Shown: positions 21,920 to 34,769, counted from the first letter of the stretch. The stretch: 64,000 nucleotides of DNA from Tridacna crocea (GCA_943736015.1 OX031061.1:59464192-59528191); one strand, 5' to 3'. The notes: a model not told the origin generated them from the sequence alone. Program-made: numbers and translations.

Positions 21920-22539
21920 TATACAAGACGTTAAACAACAGTTTAACATGTCAGTTCGCATTCACAATGATCTAAATAATGAATGACTGGAGGAATGGAG
22001 GAATGAGAAGGGTTCTCTGGCCAGTGAGGGTTTGTGTAGCTGGGATTTGCTACAAGTCACCTGAGCAAATCATTTTCAGATCCATTCATACTTTTATGTA
22101 CTGCGGATGAGAAATCAGCGATATGAGCCTGATTTGCATATAGATTACTTAATTTACATATAAGCAAGCATCATGTACCTTATCAATAAGATCTTGTACA
22201 GTCTATTGCTTTGAAAGTGGACAAGTTCAAATTGGGATGGTAGCGATTCTGCGCTTTAAGTCAAAGTTGTCATAATGACTGAATTAAGATTCCTAACAAT
22301 AAGGAGTTATTTTTCTGTCAGACAGTCTTTCGCAAGTGTGCTTAGCTAGTCTAATCAAAGCGTTGAGAACGCTGATGTAGCATTTGTCAAGGAAGCCACA
22401 GTGTGGAATTAATAATTTGGAAACAAGAAGGCCATTATAGCCCTGGGTTGCGCACCTGAATCGATAGGCGTAATTCACTCCTCGTACGGAATTCCATTTC
22501 TGACGAATTGTCCGGTCATTTGAGCATAAAGTATGAACT

Positions 22540-23880
22540 CTAGAGCGTCCACGAGGAATTTCCTAAAGTTGACCTCAACATTTCATCAAGACAAGAATTC
22601 TGATTAATTTCCTAATTTCTTAAAGTTGACCTAATTCATCACTCGACTGATCCAATTTGACCCAATTTAGAACTAATTAAACTAGAAGGCCCTGAAGTAC
22701 CTGAATATGCTCTACTGGCAGTAAACTTGAAATGACTACTTTTCCCATACCGTTTGTTGGATTTTTTTTCAAAATCCATAGGGTTAAAGCTATTGATGGG
22801 GTAAATAAACTGTGCAAGTTTAACAAAATTCTGATGACAGATGCACATTTTATCACGTAAACAAGAATTCGAACTTTTCAACTTGAAATGGCTACTTTTC
22901 CAATATTGTTCATTGGATTTTTTCGAAATCAATAGGGTTTAAGCTACTGATGTGATAAACAAACTGTTATTTTCATGAAAATCTGACAAGAAATGCAGAC
23001 TTTATCGTGTAAACAAGAATTTGTAATTTTCAAATTGAAATGGCTACTTTTCCCATACTGCTTGTTGGATTTTTTTCAAAATCGATAGGGTTGAAGCTAT
23101 TGATGAGATAAACAAACTGTGCAAGTTTCATTTAAATCTAGCAATAAATGCAGACTTTATCCCGTAAACAAGGATCTGAAATTTTCAATTGGAAATGGCT
23201 ACTTTTCCCATACTATTTGGTGTATTTTTCTCAAAATCAATAGGGTTGAAACTATTGATCAGACAAATAAACTGTGCAAGTTTCATGAAAATCTGACGAG
23301 AAATGCAGACTTTATGGCGTAAACAAGAATTTGAAATTTTTCAAATTGAAATGGCTACTTTTCCCATATTGTTTGTTGGATTTTTCTCAGAATCAATAGG
23401 ATTGAACCTATTGATAAGCTTAACAATCTGTGCAAGTTTCACAAAAATCTGACCACAAATGCAGACTTTATCGCATAAACAGGAAAAAGACTAATGGACG
23501 GACAGACGGACGGACTGACGACGGAAACTCCGCCATGACAAAAGCTCTGCTGGCTTTCAGCCAGAAGAGCTAAAATACCAAGACAAATATTCTGAACAGT
23601 TTTCAAGTCAACTGAGCAATATATGTAGCCACTAGAATGCCCACAAGTTATCTTTTTTAATTTGACCTAGTGACCTTTACTATGATTTCCAGGTGACCAA
23701 ATTTTGAAGTTATCTTAGATTTTATCAAGATAAACATTCTGATTAATTTTCAAGTCAATTGAGTAAAAATCATGGCCTCTAGGGTGCTTAAAGGGTATTA
23801 GTTTAATTTGACCTTGAGACCTACTTTATAATCCCAGGTGACCCAATTTTAAACTGAGTAAACAAGTTATGCTCAGGTGG
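22540..23880. repeat. Dispersed repeat with five tandem units of about 155 bp
   Basis: Units start near 22729, 22889, 23040, 23194 and 23350 with an ATGGCTACTTTTCC-like block, followed by AATC-ATAGGGTTGAA, AACTGTGCAAGTTTCA and AATGCAGACTTTATC. The array ends in GGACGGACAGACGGACGGAC. Flanks carry TTGACCTAGTGACC-type blocks. Arrays like this are common in bivalve genomes. Spacers are not separated by an invariant short repeat, so it is not CRISPR-like. Confidence 0.75.
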
Positions 23881-23899
23881 GCTAACAAGATTTAAACAT

Positions 23900-24690
23900 G
23901 TTCACTACATACCAAACAGCCAAATATGCTTCCAGTTTTAGAAAAGGAGAACTTAAAGGTTTTCCTTCTTCGTTCCTTTGTTCGAACTTGTGAGCCCGGG
24001 GGCGGGGCCAGTTTTCATCCCAGCAACATCAGTTGAACACAGAGGGTAGAGGTCCACTAGGAGATGCTACATACCAAATATAAAGGCTCAACACCTTCCA
24101 GTTTTAGAGAAAGAGAATTTTAAAGTTTTCCCTTTTTGTTCCTATGTTTGAACTTGTGACCCCTGGGCCAGGGCCAGTTTTGAACAAAGGGGCATCATAT
24201 AAATGAAATTGGTAGAGGTTCTCTAGGAGATGCTAGATGCCAAATATCAAAGCTCTACGCCTCCAAGTTTCAGAGAAAAAGAATTTTAAAGTTTTCCTTT
24301 TTTGTTCCTATGTTCGAACTTTTGACCCCCGGGGCGTAACAAGCTTTGATGCCAGGGGCATCATATGAACAAATTTGGCAGAAGACCACTAGGAGATACT
24401 ACATACCAAATATCAAAGCTATACGCCTTCTAGTTTCCGAAAATATTTTCAAAGATTTTGCTATTTTTTTCTTTCTATTGCTATAGCAACCAGAGTTAAG
24501 GGTGGAATTTAATCTCTTGAACAAGTTTAGTAGAACTTTACAAAAGGAACATCCCTATCAAGTTTCATCAATATTGGTCCAGAGGAGTAGGAGATGTTTA
24601 AAGGAATTCTGGAGAGACGGATAGATGTAAGCCGGACAATGACCGATCATAAATCCTCACCTTAGCACTAAGTGCTAAAGTGAGCAAAAG
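23900..24690. repeat. Dispersed repeat with about 170-bp tandem units
   Basis: Three diverged units each have a GAACTT-TGACCCC block, GGGGCATCATAT, CACTAGGAGATGCTACATAC and CAAATATCAAAGCT. The block ends with GGAGAGACGGATAGATG near 24610. It is non-coding. Confidence 0.7.
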
Positions 24691-24949
24691 AGAAATATTG
24701 TTTAAATATTAACTTAAAAATCAACCTCCTAAGTAAATTGGTCTTTCTGTAAACCCGGGTTTGGCATGCGCCCTTTCGTAACGCTTTATTTCAAATCGGT
24801 CACAGCATTTCAATAAAAATAATTTGCGAGTAAGTCACTGTCCGCAACATTTATGATTGTTAAAAGGGGCATAATTTTTTTAGACATTTTGTCAGTATAC
24901 ATGTATTACATAATTTGACCGTAAACAGTATAGGAAAAGGATTTACAAT

Positions 24950-25110
24950 TTAACCCTTTATCACACAGTCCCGTCCTTTATCGACGTTGAAGAAGGAGAC
25001 TTTTGAGAACTTTTCTCTCTTTTCTTGGCTGTTTTCTATACTTTCAAAGACAAATCTCATCACTGGAACAAACGTTAAATGTGAAGAATATGCTAAGTGT
25101 ATATAGATCA
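24950..25110. mobile_element. T1 MITE, right-truncated
   Basis: TTAACCCTTTATCACACAGT at the left with TTAA at 24950-24953, then a decayed hairpin and CAAATCTCATCACTGGAACA. Confidence 0.5.
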
Positions 25111-26159
25111 GATTGCAAATAATATGCAGCTAGTCTTGGATTGAAACTACAAGTATCCGCTTCCTAAATTTTTAGCATAATTACATAAGATTTAAAGATC
25201 TTTTTTCTATACTTTTCTAGAAGTTCAGCTAGAAAGGCAACTTATCTAATCATTTTTTTATTTAGCCATATTTCAGTGGATTAGCACATCTGCCATTTCA
25301 AAGGATTCGTTGGTAAACTGTTAATTTGATGGTATATGTGTTTGATCGCAAAACAAAATTGCCACTCTTAATCCACTTGACCACCCGTTGTCACGGGTAT
25401 ATCAAAACATAAAACAAATTACCGTTAATAACATGAACAAGTAATGCGCAATAATTGGAAATTCTGCTGGATACCAGTTGAATATGCAATTATTAAGGTT
25501 ACAACTTTTGAAATATTTTCTTTTTTAGTATAAGTAATAACTCATGATTCACCAATATAAAGGATGTTTTTTTTGTCCGATATGATTTCGCCCTCATGAA
25601 TTTATTAAAAGTGTGTATGAGTGAGTGTTTGTGTGTATGTATGTTCACTGTAAATTATTGTCTTTATCAAACTTTACATTATTCTGTTATATCCCCATGT
25701 ATAATGTTTTACATTACTCGGTGAATAAAGAGATTTCGATATTTGATTTTGATTTTTGTCAATTGGCTGCACACTTTACACATTTTGAAATTGTCAACTA
25801 ACCAGTATCCCTCCGAAGTTGAAACCTTTCTGTTTAATCAGACAATCTATGGATATTCGAAATGAATACATGTAATTCGGCGTAATTTATTATAGAAGAC
25901 GATGTTGAGATAGCTTTACTAGCATGACAGAAACGATAAACATCTTTACTTAAATTTCTCTTTGGCAAAACTGAGTTTTGTTTAGGTGTTTCAGTCTTTC
26001 TCCATTGAAGTTCAAAACTTTGCTGAAACATGTAAATCTGTTGCACTGCCCTTAGCCCCCGAAATTCGTACTTTTAGTACTTATCCTTGTGTGAATACAT
26101 AGCATTCTGTAAAGGTACTGAGTAAGAAGGTAAATTTTAGCACCACGGATCCAGATACC

Positions 26160-26235
26160 ATTTTTTAAAAATCTTTTTCCGAAAATGTTTTCAAAAGCTT
26201 ATCTCCTGAGGGTCTGCTATTAAAGGTTTAAACAG
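26160..26235. mobile_element. T1 MITE fragment, inverted
   Basis: CCGAAAATGTTTTCAAAAGC and CTCCTGAGGGTCTGCTATTA match the end-proximal half of inverted T1 copies. Confidence 0.4.
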
Positions 26236-26715
26236 TAATAAAATTGGAAGTAAGTTATGCAAAAGAGCCTGTTGATGATTGAAATGGCAAATATCTTCTC
26301 TTAGATGGAAGTTTTCTATGTGCCCCCTTTTTTTCGCAAATAGGTCACATAAAATGACATTTATACATACCTTTGTGCAGATATTACGATTTTTATTGTT
26401 CCGTGATAGATTTAGCATTTAACGAGATCTTCCAAATAGTTTTATCCGGCAAAGACATTTTGTCCGGATGTGTTTTCTGCTTTGGAAATTGGAGGAATTT
26501 AACTCCCTCCTGCAATCTTTCTTGAAAACGAGTATCAAGTAAAGAAATCTCTTTAATCACCCAGCTATGTAAAACATTATACATGGGGAAATATCAGTGT
26601 CACACAATCCATAATTTAACCTTTTCAACATTTCACACATTCTAATTGATTGATAACACAATAGCTGTTTTGATAATTAAATAGATACAATCAAATGATC
26701 TCATGTCTACAACAA

Positions 26716-26858
26716 ATTGTGTCAGACTTTTTTGTTTACATGACGTTCAATGCTGCGTTTTTATGGGCCGATAAGACCTGTCAATCAAAATTTTCAGAAA
26801 GGTCAATATTGTGTCAGACATTTTTGTTTACATGATGTCCAATGCTGCTTTATATGGC
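26716..26858. repeat. Two-copy direct repeat, about 50-bp unit
   Basis: ATTGTGTCAGAC-TTTTTGTTTACATGA and CAATGCTGC occur at 26716 and again at 26808. A short AAAGGGAGATTAC...GTAGTCTCCCTTT inverted pair follows at 26868-26924. Confidence 0.7.
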
Positions 26859-28436
26859 TCTTGGGTTAAAGGGAGATTACTGGTGCCTAAGTTCGCAACA
26901 TTTGTACATTGGTAGTCTCCCTTTGATCTTTCAAGAGGAGTCAGGAGTAACGTCCCTTCACGGAAGAATGCATGATGGGTAGATAGAGAAGCCATGTAAA
27001 TATATTGAATTCAATTAATTTTACACCTGGATACTACGATTTTGAGATGTCTTTGGCCGTCAGGATCTAATTCCCAACATTACAATTAAGTTTTCTACCT
27101 GAAAATATTTACGCTTGATCAAATGAGTAGCATGCAATCATGAAGCGAATAAGCCCAGGGACGAACTGGTTTTGGAACGAACAACCCCGGAAACAAAGTG
27201 GATAGAAGACAAATTTTGTGAATATCATTGCGCCAGAGGAGGCTATGAAGAGATGAAGCTATTTTCAATCAAAAAGAAGTATTTCAACGATCGATGGCCT
27301 TTTGCAGTATATTTCAATACGCCATTTCCAATTATAAATCTGAGTGCTTTTAAAAAAACCCATTTGTCTAGAAAAAATGAGTTTAATTGGGTTTATTTCC
27401 TTCGGTTTTGCACAAACTACCATACATGCTCTTCAGAATTCAATTTTGAACATTTATTATTGATCTCATAGCTTCCCCTCCTACAGGAAAAGAAAGTTCT
27501 AAAATTTTCTCTTGTCTGAAGATATAAAATATCATTACACATAAATTTACATGAAATACATAAACGAACACCTTTAAAAGGTAGTTTTTAGAAGGCGAAA
27601 ATTTCATTCTCACCTTCATATGTCAACGCTCGGCAGCTTGCAGCAAATGCCTCTGAACAGCATTATCAACACGCCTTTTAAATAGTTCGATACTTCTCAA
27701 GTACATAAAAACAAAATAATGTCAAGACCATTGTAAATTTAATCACAACAGCAAAAAGAAACTTCAAGTTTCTTGAAGGAATGAAATCGAATTCGTAAAA
27801 AGTATCCTTTTTGACAAATGTATAATACTTTTGATCAGTTTATTGATACAATGGTGTTGCTACAGCAACAAATAAACCGTAGCTATTATAAGCCAATCGA
27901 AAAATGATGTCATTCGGACCTACTTCCACATCACAACGCATAAAGAACTAACCAGTGTAACATGTAAAGTTACGATCCCAGAACTAACCAGTCGGATAGC
28001 TTCTTTGAATGACGTATCGTTGATAGACCTCTTTCCTCTGTTGGCAACCTTATTCTGTCTTTGTGAGAAGTAAAATTTCAACGAAATAAATTCCTTTGAA
28101 TCATTAAGTGTTTATACAAAATGTTTTCTTTCAAAGAAATATCATTTTTCTTCTATCAGTGTTGTGTTTGACTTTATGATTAAGGACTAGGTTATTGTTA
28201 CGCGTCGGTGTGGCCCAGTTTTGATTTCGAAGACCCATGGAAAGAAAAAGGTAGATCAGTTGAAATCAAAATATGTGTCACTCTGGCCAGCATAATGTAC
28301 CGATGTATAGCCTGGGTTCCAGTCTGATCGCTTCTTTCCGTATATACGAGTAAGAACGTTTTAACGCGCACAAAGTTTTAACTTCTTCTTTTGATCGTCA
28401 CGGTGCTTAACGTTCAGCAAGAATTCATAGATAATT

Positions 28437-28675
28437 AATCCTTTACCTCTCACTTGAAACGACTCTGAAAAAGCAAGCTTTTAAAAATATCGAGGGGAGA
28501 GGGAAGACTGCATCTGGAAACCGGCATTTTTTTTTTATTTTACCACAATGTTTCTACCCTATCAAAAACAAATTTCGTCGCTAATTTGGGTCACCCTGAA
28601 TTTGTCGTCTGCATGAATCAGTGCTTTCAATTTCAACTACGTTTGAAATTCTTCGTCAGGTCAAGGATAAACACT
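28437..28675. mobile_element. T1 MITE, degraded but near full length
   Basis: It starts TTAATCCTTTACCTCTCAC, has hairpin remnants AAAATATCGAGGGGAGAGGG and TTTTACCACAATG, then CCCTATCAAAAACAAATTTC, and a ruined right end. Confidence 0.5.
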
Positions 28676-28929
28676 TATCGCAATGAATTATTATCATAAT
28701 CACTTATTTCCATCATTATTAGAACTGTAATCTTTACGTAAAATGACCCATTTATTTTCCTCGAAAGAATTTCCTTCAACTATACATTTTTTTCCAAAAC
28801 TGAATAAAATTATCTTGACACGGAGAATCCCACTGTCCTAGAGTGCATCGGACGTATTCATGGTTTTTATAAGAACACGGACCAAGGGCCTGTATCTGTG
28901 TAACTGTACACAATATATTTACTTGAAGT

Positions 28930-29790
28930 TACCCATAATAAATTTTGAAGAAAAGTTATCTGTGTAAAAAGTCAGCAAATTTATCAAGTGTATACGGAGA
29001 ACTCGGAAGAGTCCATCTAAGCGTTATTAGAAAATGCGATTTGATACGCTACTTGTTAAAAAATTTAAAGTTGCCCCAAAACAGTGTTGTTAGACTCGTC
29101 TACAATATGTTAAAAAAAGACGCTGACTCTAATTTTTCGTTTAATAAACTTAATTGGCCTATCAATTAAGAAAAACTTCTTCAGCCACTCGGATTCAATT
29201 ACTTTTGGATAAATAAAAAAAATATTGAATCAATAAACTTTCAGCTTATCAAACAATGCATAATTATATGATCAATATTATCAATCTTGGTACTCAAATA
29301 TAAACAGCTCTCCACTTCTTCATTATTACAGTATTTTCAAGCACTCATTTACACAAGAAAAATATCTCAATTTTATCTTGGACAAAAATCTAATTATCGC
29401 CCTATGTAAATTTCGAACCGCGTCTCATAACTTAGAAATAGAAACGGGTAGATATCAGAATGAGCAGAAAGAATTTGTAAACGGTCTGTAACATGAACGT
29501 AACTGAAAGTGAATATCATTTCTTGTCAGCGTGTCCATTCTATCGAGCTTTACGAAGACAATTTCTAAATCCATTTTTCTGTCGGTGGCCAACATTGAAC
29601 ACGTTTGAAATTTTGATGTCTTCTACAAATAAAAAAGTTGTATATAACCTGGCAAGATATATCAACCATGCTATTAGACAGGCTGCACTCTCACAATGAA
29701 AAATCACAGAAATGCTGATGAAAATGCCGTAAAAACATTATGTTTTCAAAGGTTTTAAATTGTATCAAATATTAATGTTATTTTATGTCA
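28930..29790 (+). pseudogene. Non-LTR retrotransposon (CR1/RTE-like) C-terminal remnant
   Basis: The + strand gives fragments in the order of a LINE polyprotein tail. The first is SVYGELGRVHLSVIRKCDLI (about 28990-29050). Next is LCKFRTASHNLEIETGRY (about 29400-29455). Last is SEYHFLSACPFYRALRRQFL (29508-29570) followed by TLNTFEILMS. These match, from general knowledge, the post-reverse-transcriptase region of mollusc LINEs, which ends in a zinc-ribbon-like EYHFL-CP motif. Frame changes and stops show decay. The reverse transcriptase itself is missing, as in a 5'-truncated insertion. The tail to about 29895 may be its 3' UTR. Confidence 0.65.
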
Positions 29791-29898
29791 TTGTGTTTGT
29801 CTCTAAGTTTTAAGAAAGCCCTCTATAAGTTATAGAGGCATAAACTGTACATAGTGTTCAAATATTTGTGTGCTTGTAAGCAAACAAGTAAATGATGT

Positions 29899-30394
29899 AT
29901 TGGATTCATTACTTTTATAGAAAGCAAGTAATTATAATCATAATTTAATTGAAACATCTCTATTTCAATTGTAATTTATTGATTACTTTTCAAAATAATT
30001 GAATCCAAGCCTGGTCACATTTTATGTAGTTGACCGTATTAGTAAATTACTGTACTTGACCTTAGTTGAACGTATTAAACACACTACGGTTAGGTAAGGT
30101 ACATTACAGTTAACTACCGTCAATTACGTATAAACTACTGTCACAGTACGGTCATAACAACATGTTAAAAAAAATTGCGCTTGCGACGTGCAAACCATAA
30201 CTTCAAACTATGTTTATAATTACGTTGAGCTACGGTTAATTACGTGTAACTACGGTCAACTACGTTCGATACCTTTAACTACGGTCATCTACGGTCATAC
30301 CTCACTAGGTCAACTACGTAAGATGTGACCATACCTTAAATTACGTAGTTTGGGCTAACGATTTGCCCGTAGTCTACAAATTTTGAACATATAT
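29899..30394 (+). repeat. Long dispersed repeat R1, copy 1
   Basis: It is closely similar over about 495 bp to 48717-49213, in direct orientation. Two sub-elements with their own inverted ends can be seen. One is 29900-30009 (TTGGATTCATTACTTTT at the left, AATAATTGAATCCAA at the right). The other is 30013-30330 (GGTCACATTTTATGTAGTTG at the left, CAACTACGTAAGATGTGACC at the right). The second is crowded with TACGGT and GTAGTT words on both strands. The match stops at the first base of the next element. Confidence 0.85.
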
Positions 30395-31104
30395 ATATGA
30401 GCGCGGATCTGGGAAAAGGTGCCTTAAGGCGTCGAGTTGTGACGTCGAGATATTGCGGTTCAAAGTTACGTCATCAATTTTGTGATCGTCACATGTTTCT
30501 CTAAAAATAGTCGATAAGAGTGTACGCGAAAAATCTTGAATTTTATAAAATAAAAACATCTGTTTCCACTGAAAATTAATTTATTATAAGAAGTTATCGT
30601 TTGTTTGAATGACCAATGTTATTAAATTTCTTTTTGATACGAGTAATTTGCATGTGAAGCCATAAATCTGGAGAGGAAATTTATGTAAACCCCCACCTTC
30701 CGAGAAAGACATCGTAATGGAGGTAAGTTTACTTTTATCGATATAAAGCCTAAGTCGCATTTCTGATTTCAAATATGTTTTCAAAACACAATGTTGCAAA
30801 CCTAGCTTTGTTTCCACATCAGTTTATTTTTATTCTCAACCTTAAATGCAGCTTCGTAGGCCTATGGCCGCATCAACAAGTGATCACTACGAAATACGAA
30901 AAAAAAAAAAGGTTAGCTAGGCCTAGATCTATTAGAAAACAATTCCCGCAAATGTTGATGTTAGGTTGTTTAAACCATAATATATGGAAGATGTACCTGC
31001 TATTTACTTTTTTCTTGAGTCCAATGTAACGAGGGCGATGTTAAGACCTGAATTATCAAAATAAACTACATGTATCTACCTTAAACTTTCCGTTTTCTTT
31101 ACGC

Positions 31105-31195
31105 TAGCGTGGGTAGCACAGTCGGTTACGCTGCCTACCCACATTCGTTTCGTTACATTTTGAGATCTGACTGTAAGATCGAGGCGCATCCATTA
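31105..31195 (+). repeat. Possible tRNA-like SINE segment
   Basis: GGGTAGCACAGTCGGTTACG resembles an A box and GATCGAGGCGCATCC a weak B box. No tRNA fold is convincing. Confidence 0.3.
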
Positions 31196-31334
31196 CCCGA
31201 TACATTTTCTTCTTCTGATCTCCCTTTTTTCCCCATGTAAAAATGTTATTTACATTTTTTCCTCGACAATATTTTGTTTTGGGTATTCTGATCTAACCCG
31301 TTATTTCAACCCTGATGTCTATTTCTTCCTTCAG

Positions 31335-32358
31335 GACATAGAGAGATACTTTGGACGGACACCAATCAACACACCGTTTGGTTCCTAAGATGGCTCATTG
31401 TCGTGTACCATTGATATTTCCGATGTGGAAGATGACGAGGATCCTTACATCAAGATCAATGGACGGGTTTTACAGTTTATCCAAGAACTAGGTCAATGTG
31501 ATTGTACTGAGGCTAATATTGAGGACCTGGACCTGAGTGACCAGGTTCCGAGCCGCAGTAACCCAGTCGGTTGCTTACAGGACTTGAGGACAGGGAGTCG
31601 TGAGTTCGACCAACGGATTGGCCAATTTCTTTCCGTCTCAAATAATTTTGAAAACGGTGTTAAACACCCTTCAATCAATTAATCAATTAGTGACCAGGAA
31701 GACGGGAGAAATGGAGATTCAGAGAAAGGTGATCCGACCGCCATTAACAACAGTCAAGGGATGTTAGATCTGGATCACAGTGGAGATTTTTTAATGAAGA
31801 TGAGGAGTTTTGAAGAGAGATGGTGTAAATGTAAGATAAACTGTCTGTCAAAATTCACAAAGACAGGCATGATCGACCACATATAAAATATGCGCGAAAT
31901 GGAGAAAAATGATAAAGACGTGTATGTAATGCGAACTTTGATGGATTTTGATATAGAAAACCAACAAAAGGAGAGAAAAGGAAGAGAAATAGGAAGAAGT
32001 TTATGTTTGGGGGGAAATGCTTGTGTAGGACATTTCTTATGGTTGTGTTTGCCATTTGACGAAGGCGACTGAAAAATTTAATGCAGCTGAGCACATGGAC
32101 AAAAATGGACCAGGTGTGCGGAAACATGGAAACACTGGAAAAAGAGTCCACATCCCCATAGTGTTGGAAGACATTAGAGCAGCTGTTCGGTTCACTGTGA
32201 ACTATTCGAACGTGCATGGTCTTCCTCAGCCAGCTGCACCTCGGGGTGCTGATAATACTCCACCCACATATCTTAACTGTGAGAAAACAAGAAAGTCAGT
32301 ACATAAGGAGTATGTAGATTCCCTCTCTGAATTTACAAAGATATGGCGGAGCTAAGTG
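31335..32358 (+). pseudogene. Decayed gene of an invertebrate repeat-associated protein family
   Basis: A splice-like acceptor (CTTCCTTCAG) precedes 31335. One frame runs 31335-32072 with stops at 31386, 31680 and near 31881. It includes YIKINGRVLQFIQEL, FEERWCKCKINCLSKF (a Cys-rich C-x-C-x3-C cluster) and EKNDKDVYVM. A frameshift near 32056 moves to a second frame with GVRKHGNTGKR, VRFTVNYSNVHGLPQPAAPRG and KSVHKEYVDSLSEF, ending at a stop just after IWRS. I recall this HGN / LPQPAAPRG arrangement from large multi-copy uncharacterised proteins of molluscs and cnidarians, which look transposon-encoded. That recollection is not verified here. The downstream part, where catalytic residues would sit, is missing or replaced by later insertions. 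Confidence 0.6.
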
Positions 32359-32521
32359 TCACACATTCGTATAGCAACACCAAACGACTTAAACACATTT
32401 TTTCTCCCCGTTCTCTTTGTAACTGATGCGTTCAGTTCCGTTTACATTGTTTACTCCAGAAACAAAGGTGCTCATTAGACTAGTTTAGATAATTTATATG
32501 GCACACATAGTTAACAAAATA

Positions 32522-32750
32522 TTTAACCCTACATCGTTTGTCGAGTTTTCCCATGCAAAATTTTGACGACCATGGTAAGACTGTTTAAAAAAAATGTAGG
32601 CAAAGGAGAAAATACTTATGACCAGTATTTTCTCCTTATCCAACAACCTTGCATGTTCTTTTGATGACAAATCTCATCATTCGGGATATATTCAGTTTGT
32701 CGTCTGAAAACGCTTTCAATTTGGTACAGTCTAAAATATTGTCACCTGAT
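32522..32750. mobile_element. T1 MITE inside the 4.84-kb element
   Basis: It starts TTAACCCTACATCGTTTGTC, has hairpin AGGCAAAGGAGAAAATACTT with its complement, then TCATCATTCGGG and GTCGTCTGAAAACGCTTTCA. The right end is degraded. Confidence 0.55.
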
Positions 32751-32865
32751 ATATACATGTACTTTACAGATAAATATTTAGCAAGCTCTTTGGCCTGAAT
32801 CTTCTCTAAAGACTATTTAAAAGTTCGTATTACATGTATTTGTGTTTATTTTGATAGTTTTCTTA

Positions 32866-33389
32866 CGAACGAAGTCCGCAACAAAGAAACAAATGAATAA
32901 ATGCATGGCAGAAATAAGGATCGGAGCGGGATTCGAACTCCGAACTCCCGGACGCAAAGCCAATACCCTAACCACTGAGCCAAAGAGATATCTCCCTGAC
33001 GCAGTAGCCAGGTATTGTATTTAAATCGGGAGTATAGGCCATGCAGGAAGGAGTGGTCTCTCGTAACACACCCCCTCTTAAAGTCATCATTTATTGATGA
33101 CTCAAAGCCTTATTAGGCAGGAAGTCCGATTTTGGACAACAAATGGGATAAATGGCTCAATGGCCGATCCCGGACGAGCCCCCATCTTACGAACGAAGTC
33201 CGCAACAAAGAAACAAATGAATAAATGCATGGCAGAAATAAGGATCGGAGCGGGATTCGAACTCCGAACTCCCGGACACAAAGCCAATACCCTAACCACT
33301 GAGCCAAAGAGATATCTCCCTGACGCAGTAGCCAGGTGTTGTATTTAAATCGGGAGTAAGCCATGCAGGAAGGAGTGGTCTACCGTAAC
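32866..33389 (-). repeat. tRNA-derived SINE, tandem array with 320-bp period
   Basis: Unit 1 is 32866-33184 and a partial unit 2 is 33185-33389; their shared parts are almost identical. Both read, on the - strand, TTTGGCTCAGTGGTTAGGG and GGAGTTCGAATCCCGC (A and B boxes). The non-tRNA part carries CACCCCCTCTTAAAGT and TTATTGATGACTCAAAGCC. It is the same composite as 4690-5127. Identical open stretches in both units are a by-product of the duplication. Confidence 0.75.
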
Positions 33390-33799
33390 AGTTTTGACAA
33401 CCGATCTTTAGATGTTCATGTTATCTAGAAGATGCTAGTTTTGAACGACCAAATGATAGGACATCAATATTTTAGGGATGCTGATATGTTTTCTTTTTTG
33501 TGTATTTAATACATCCAGACTTTAATATACATGTATCAATCTTTATACATTTTTACGGAACACACAATAGAAGGGTTTGTTAGAGAGACCTTTTAACATT
33601 ATTTGATGTGCTTGAACAAAAGATGGATTTGAGCTTTGGTTCCCATTTGTAGACCAAGATCAGGGTGCAATTATATGCATGCTATTTTCTCTACATTCTC
33701 CATGATATAATTTCATGCTAATGTGCGGCAGCAAAGGAATGACACTATTTCACTATCTCTTAGCGCCTTCATTTCAAAAATGAGCACGGCATTCCAACA

Positions 33800-33998
33800 A
33801 TTCTTTTTACCGAAAGACAAAATTTCAGACTGGTTCAAAATGAAATCATTTGCAGAGGACACATAAATAAAGACTGTCTTTGCAAGGGTAGAAAATATTG
33901 TGAGAAAAGGAAAACACACCGGTTACTAGATTTTCTCATTTTCAGAAGTCTGTTTCTTTGGGGATCGTTAAAACTCGGGGTTGAGTGGTAGAGTTTTA
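33800..33998. mobile_element. T1 MITE, inverted and degraded
   Basis: TTACCGAAAGACAAAATTTC, GAAAATATTGTGAGAAAAGG, GGTTACTAG and GGGGATCGTTAAAACTC follow the order of inverted T1 copies, ending GTGGTAGAGTTTTAA. Confidence 0.5.
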
Positions 33999-34624
33999 AC
34001 AGCATTATAAATAGATCGATAAGTTATAAATACATGTCTTTTATGTGATTCAGTCTACCATAAACCTAGTAGTGAAACTGCACCCTGCTCTGGCAAAAGC
34101 GGGTCTGATGCATCTATGCCATGCATTATATCACGCGAATCAACACAAAATTAGGTATCTATACAGCCCATATCGTCATAGAAGTGGATCAATAATCCTG
34201 AGGTAGAGTAGTCATTGAACATGCTAAGAATTTACCAAAAAACACCGAAAGGTCGATGCAATTCATTTTCCACACTTCGTGCAGGCTGGTCTTCGTCGAT
34301 TCTCCTTGCAGATGCATCAAACAACCTTTTACCAGAGAGAAACTTCTGTTTTTAAGTAGATCTACGTTTATTATATACCAGTAAATTTTTCTGGATCTAA
34401 TATAAGCGTTGAATCGAATTAAATAACACACACGACAAAAAAGATCTACACGCAGTGAAATACGGCCCCAAATATGGTATGATGATGTAATATTAATCCG
34501 CCATTCACGAAGACAAGAGTTACTATACCATCCGTGCTGATTGATTTTCTCATTCTATCTGCCGTTTTCAATTGAAATGTCAATAACTGCAAATTTTGTT
34601 GAAAGTTGTACGTATATAATAAAA

Positions 34625-34769
34625 GGAATATTATGTTGTAGTAACTTTCATGGTGTTTGTATTTACTTCTCTCACCGTAAGAAAATTTTGACATTGCGCG
34701 ACATCAAATTTTCTTATGCTGCACGAATTAATTACAAACACAAAGAAAGTCACTACAACATAATATTCC
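34625..34769. repeat. 145-bp imperfect palindrome
   Basis: Left GGAATATTATGTTGTAGT pairs with right ACTACAACATAATATTCC. The centre is AAGAAAATTTTGACA-TTGCGCGACA-TCAAATTTTCTT. Arms are about 65 bp. It is MITE-like. Confidence 0.75.

Noticed and set aside
22729..23485. Regular repeats that might suggest a CRISPR array
   Set aside because: Units are about 155 bp and diverge along their length, without short constant repeats and unique spacers. The DNA is plainly eukaryotic.
27172..27471. 99-codon + strand open stretch in the Ig intron
   Set aside because: No ATG in good context, no Ig pattern, no splice signals with phase-1 symmetry and no known motif.
32880..33364. tRNA genes suggested by B-box-like GGTTCGAATC
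   Set aside because: Acceptor and anticodon arms do not pair and the unit is tandemly repeated, which fits a SINE.
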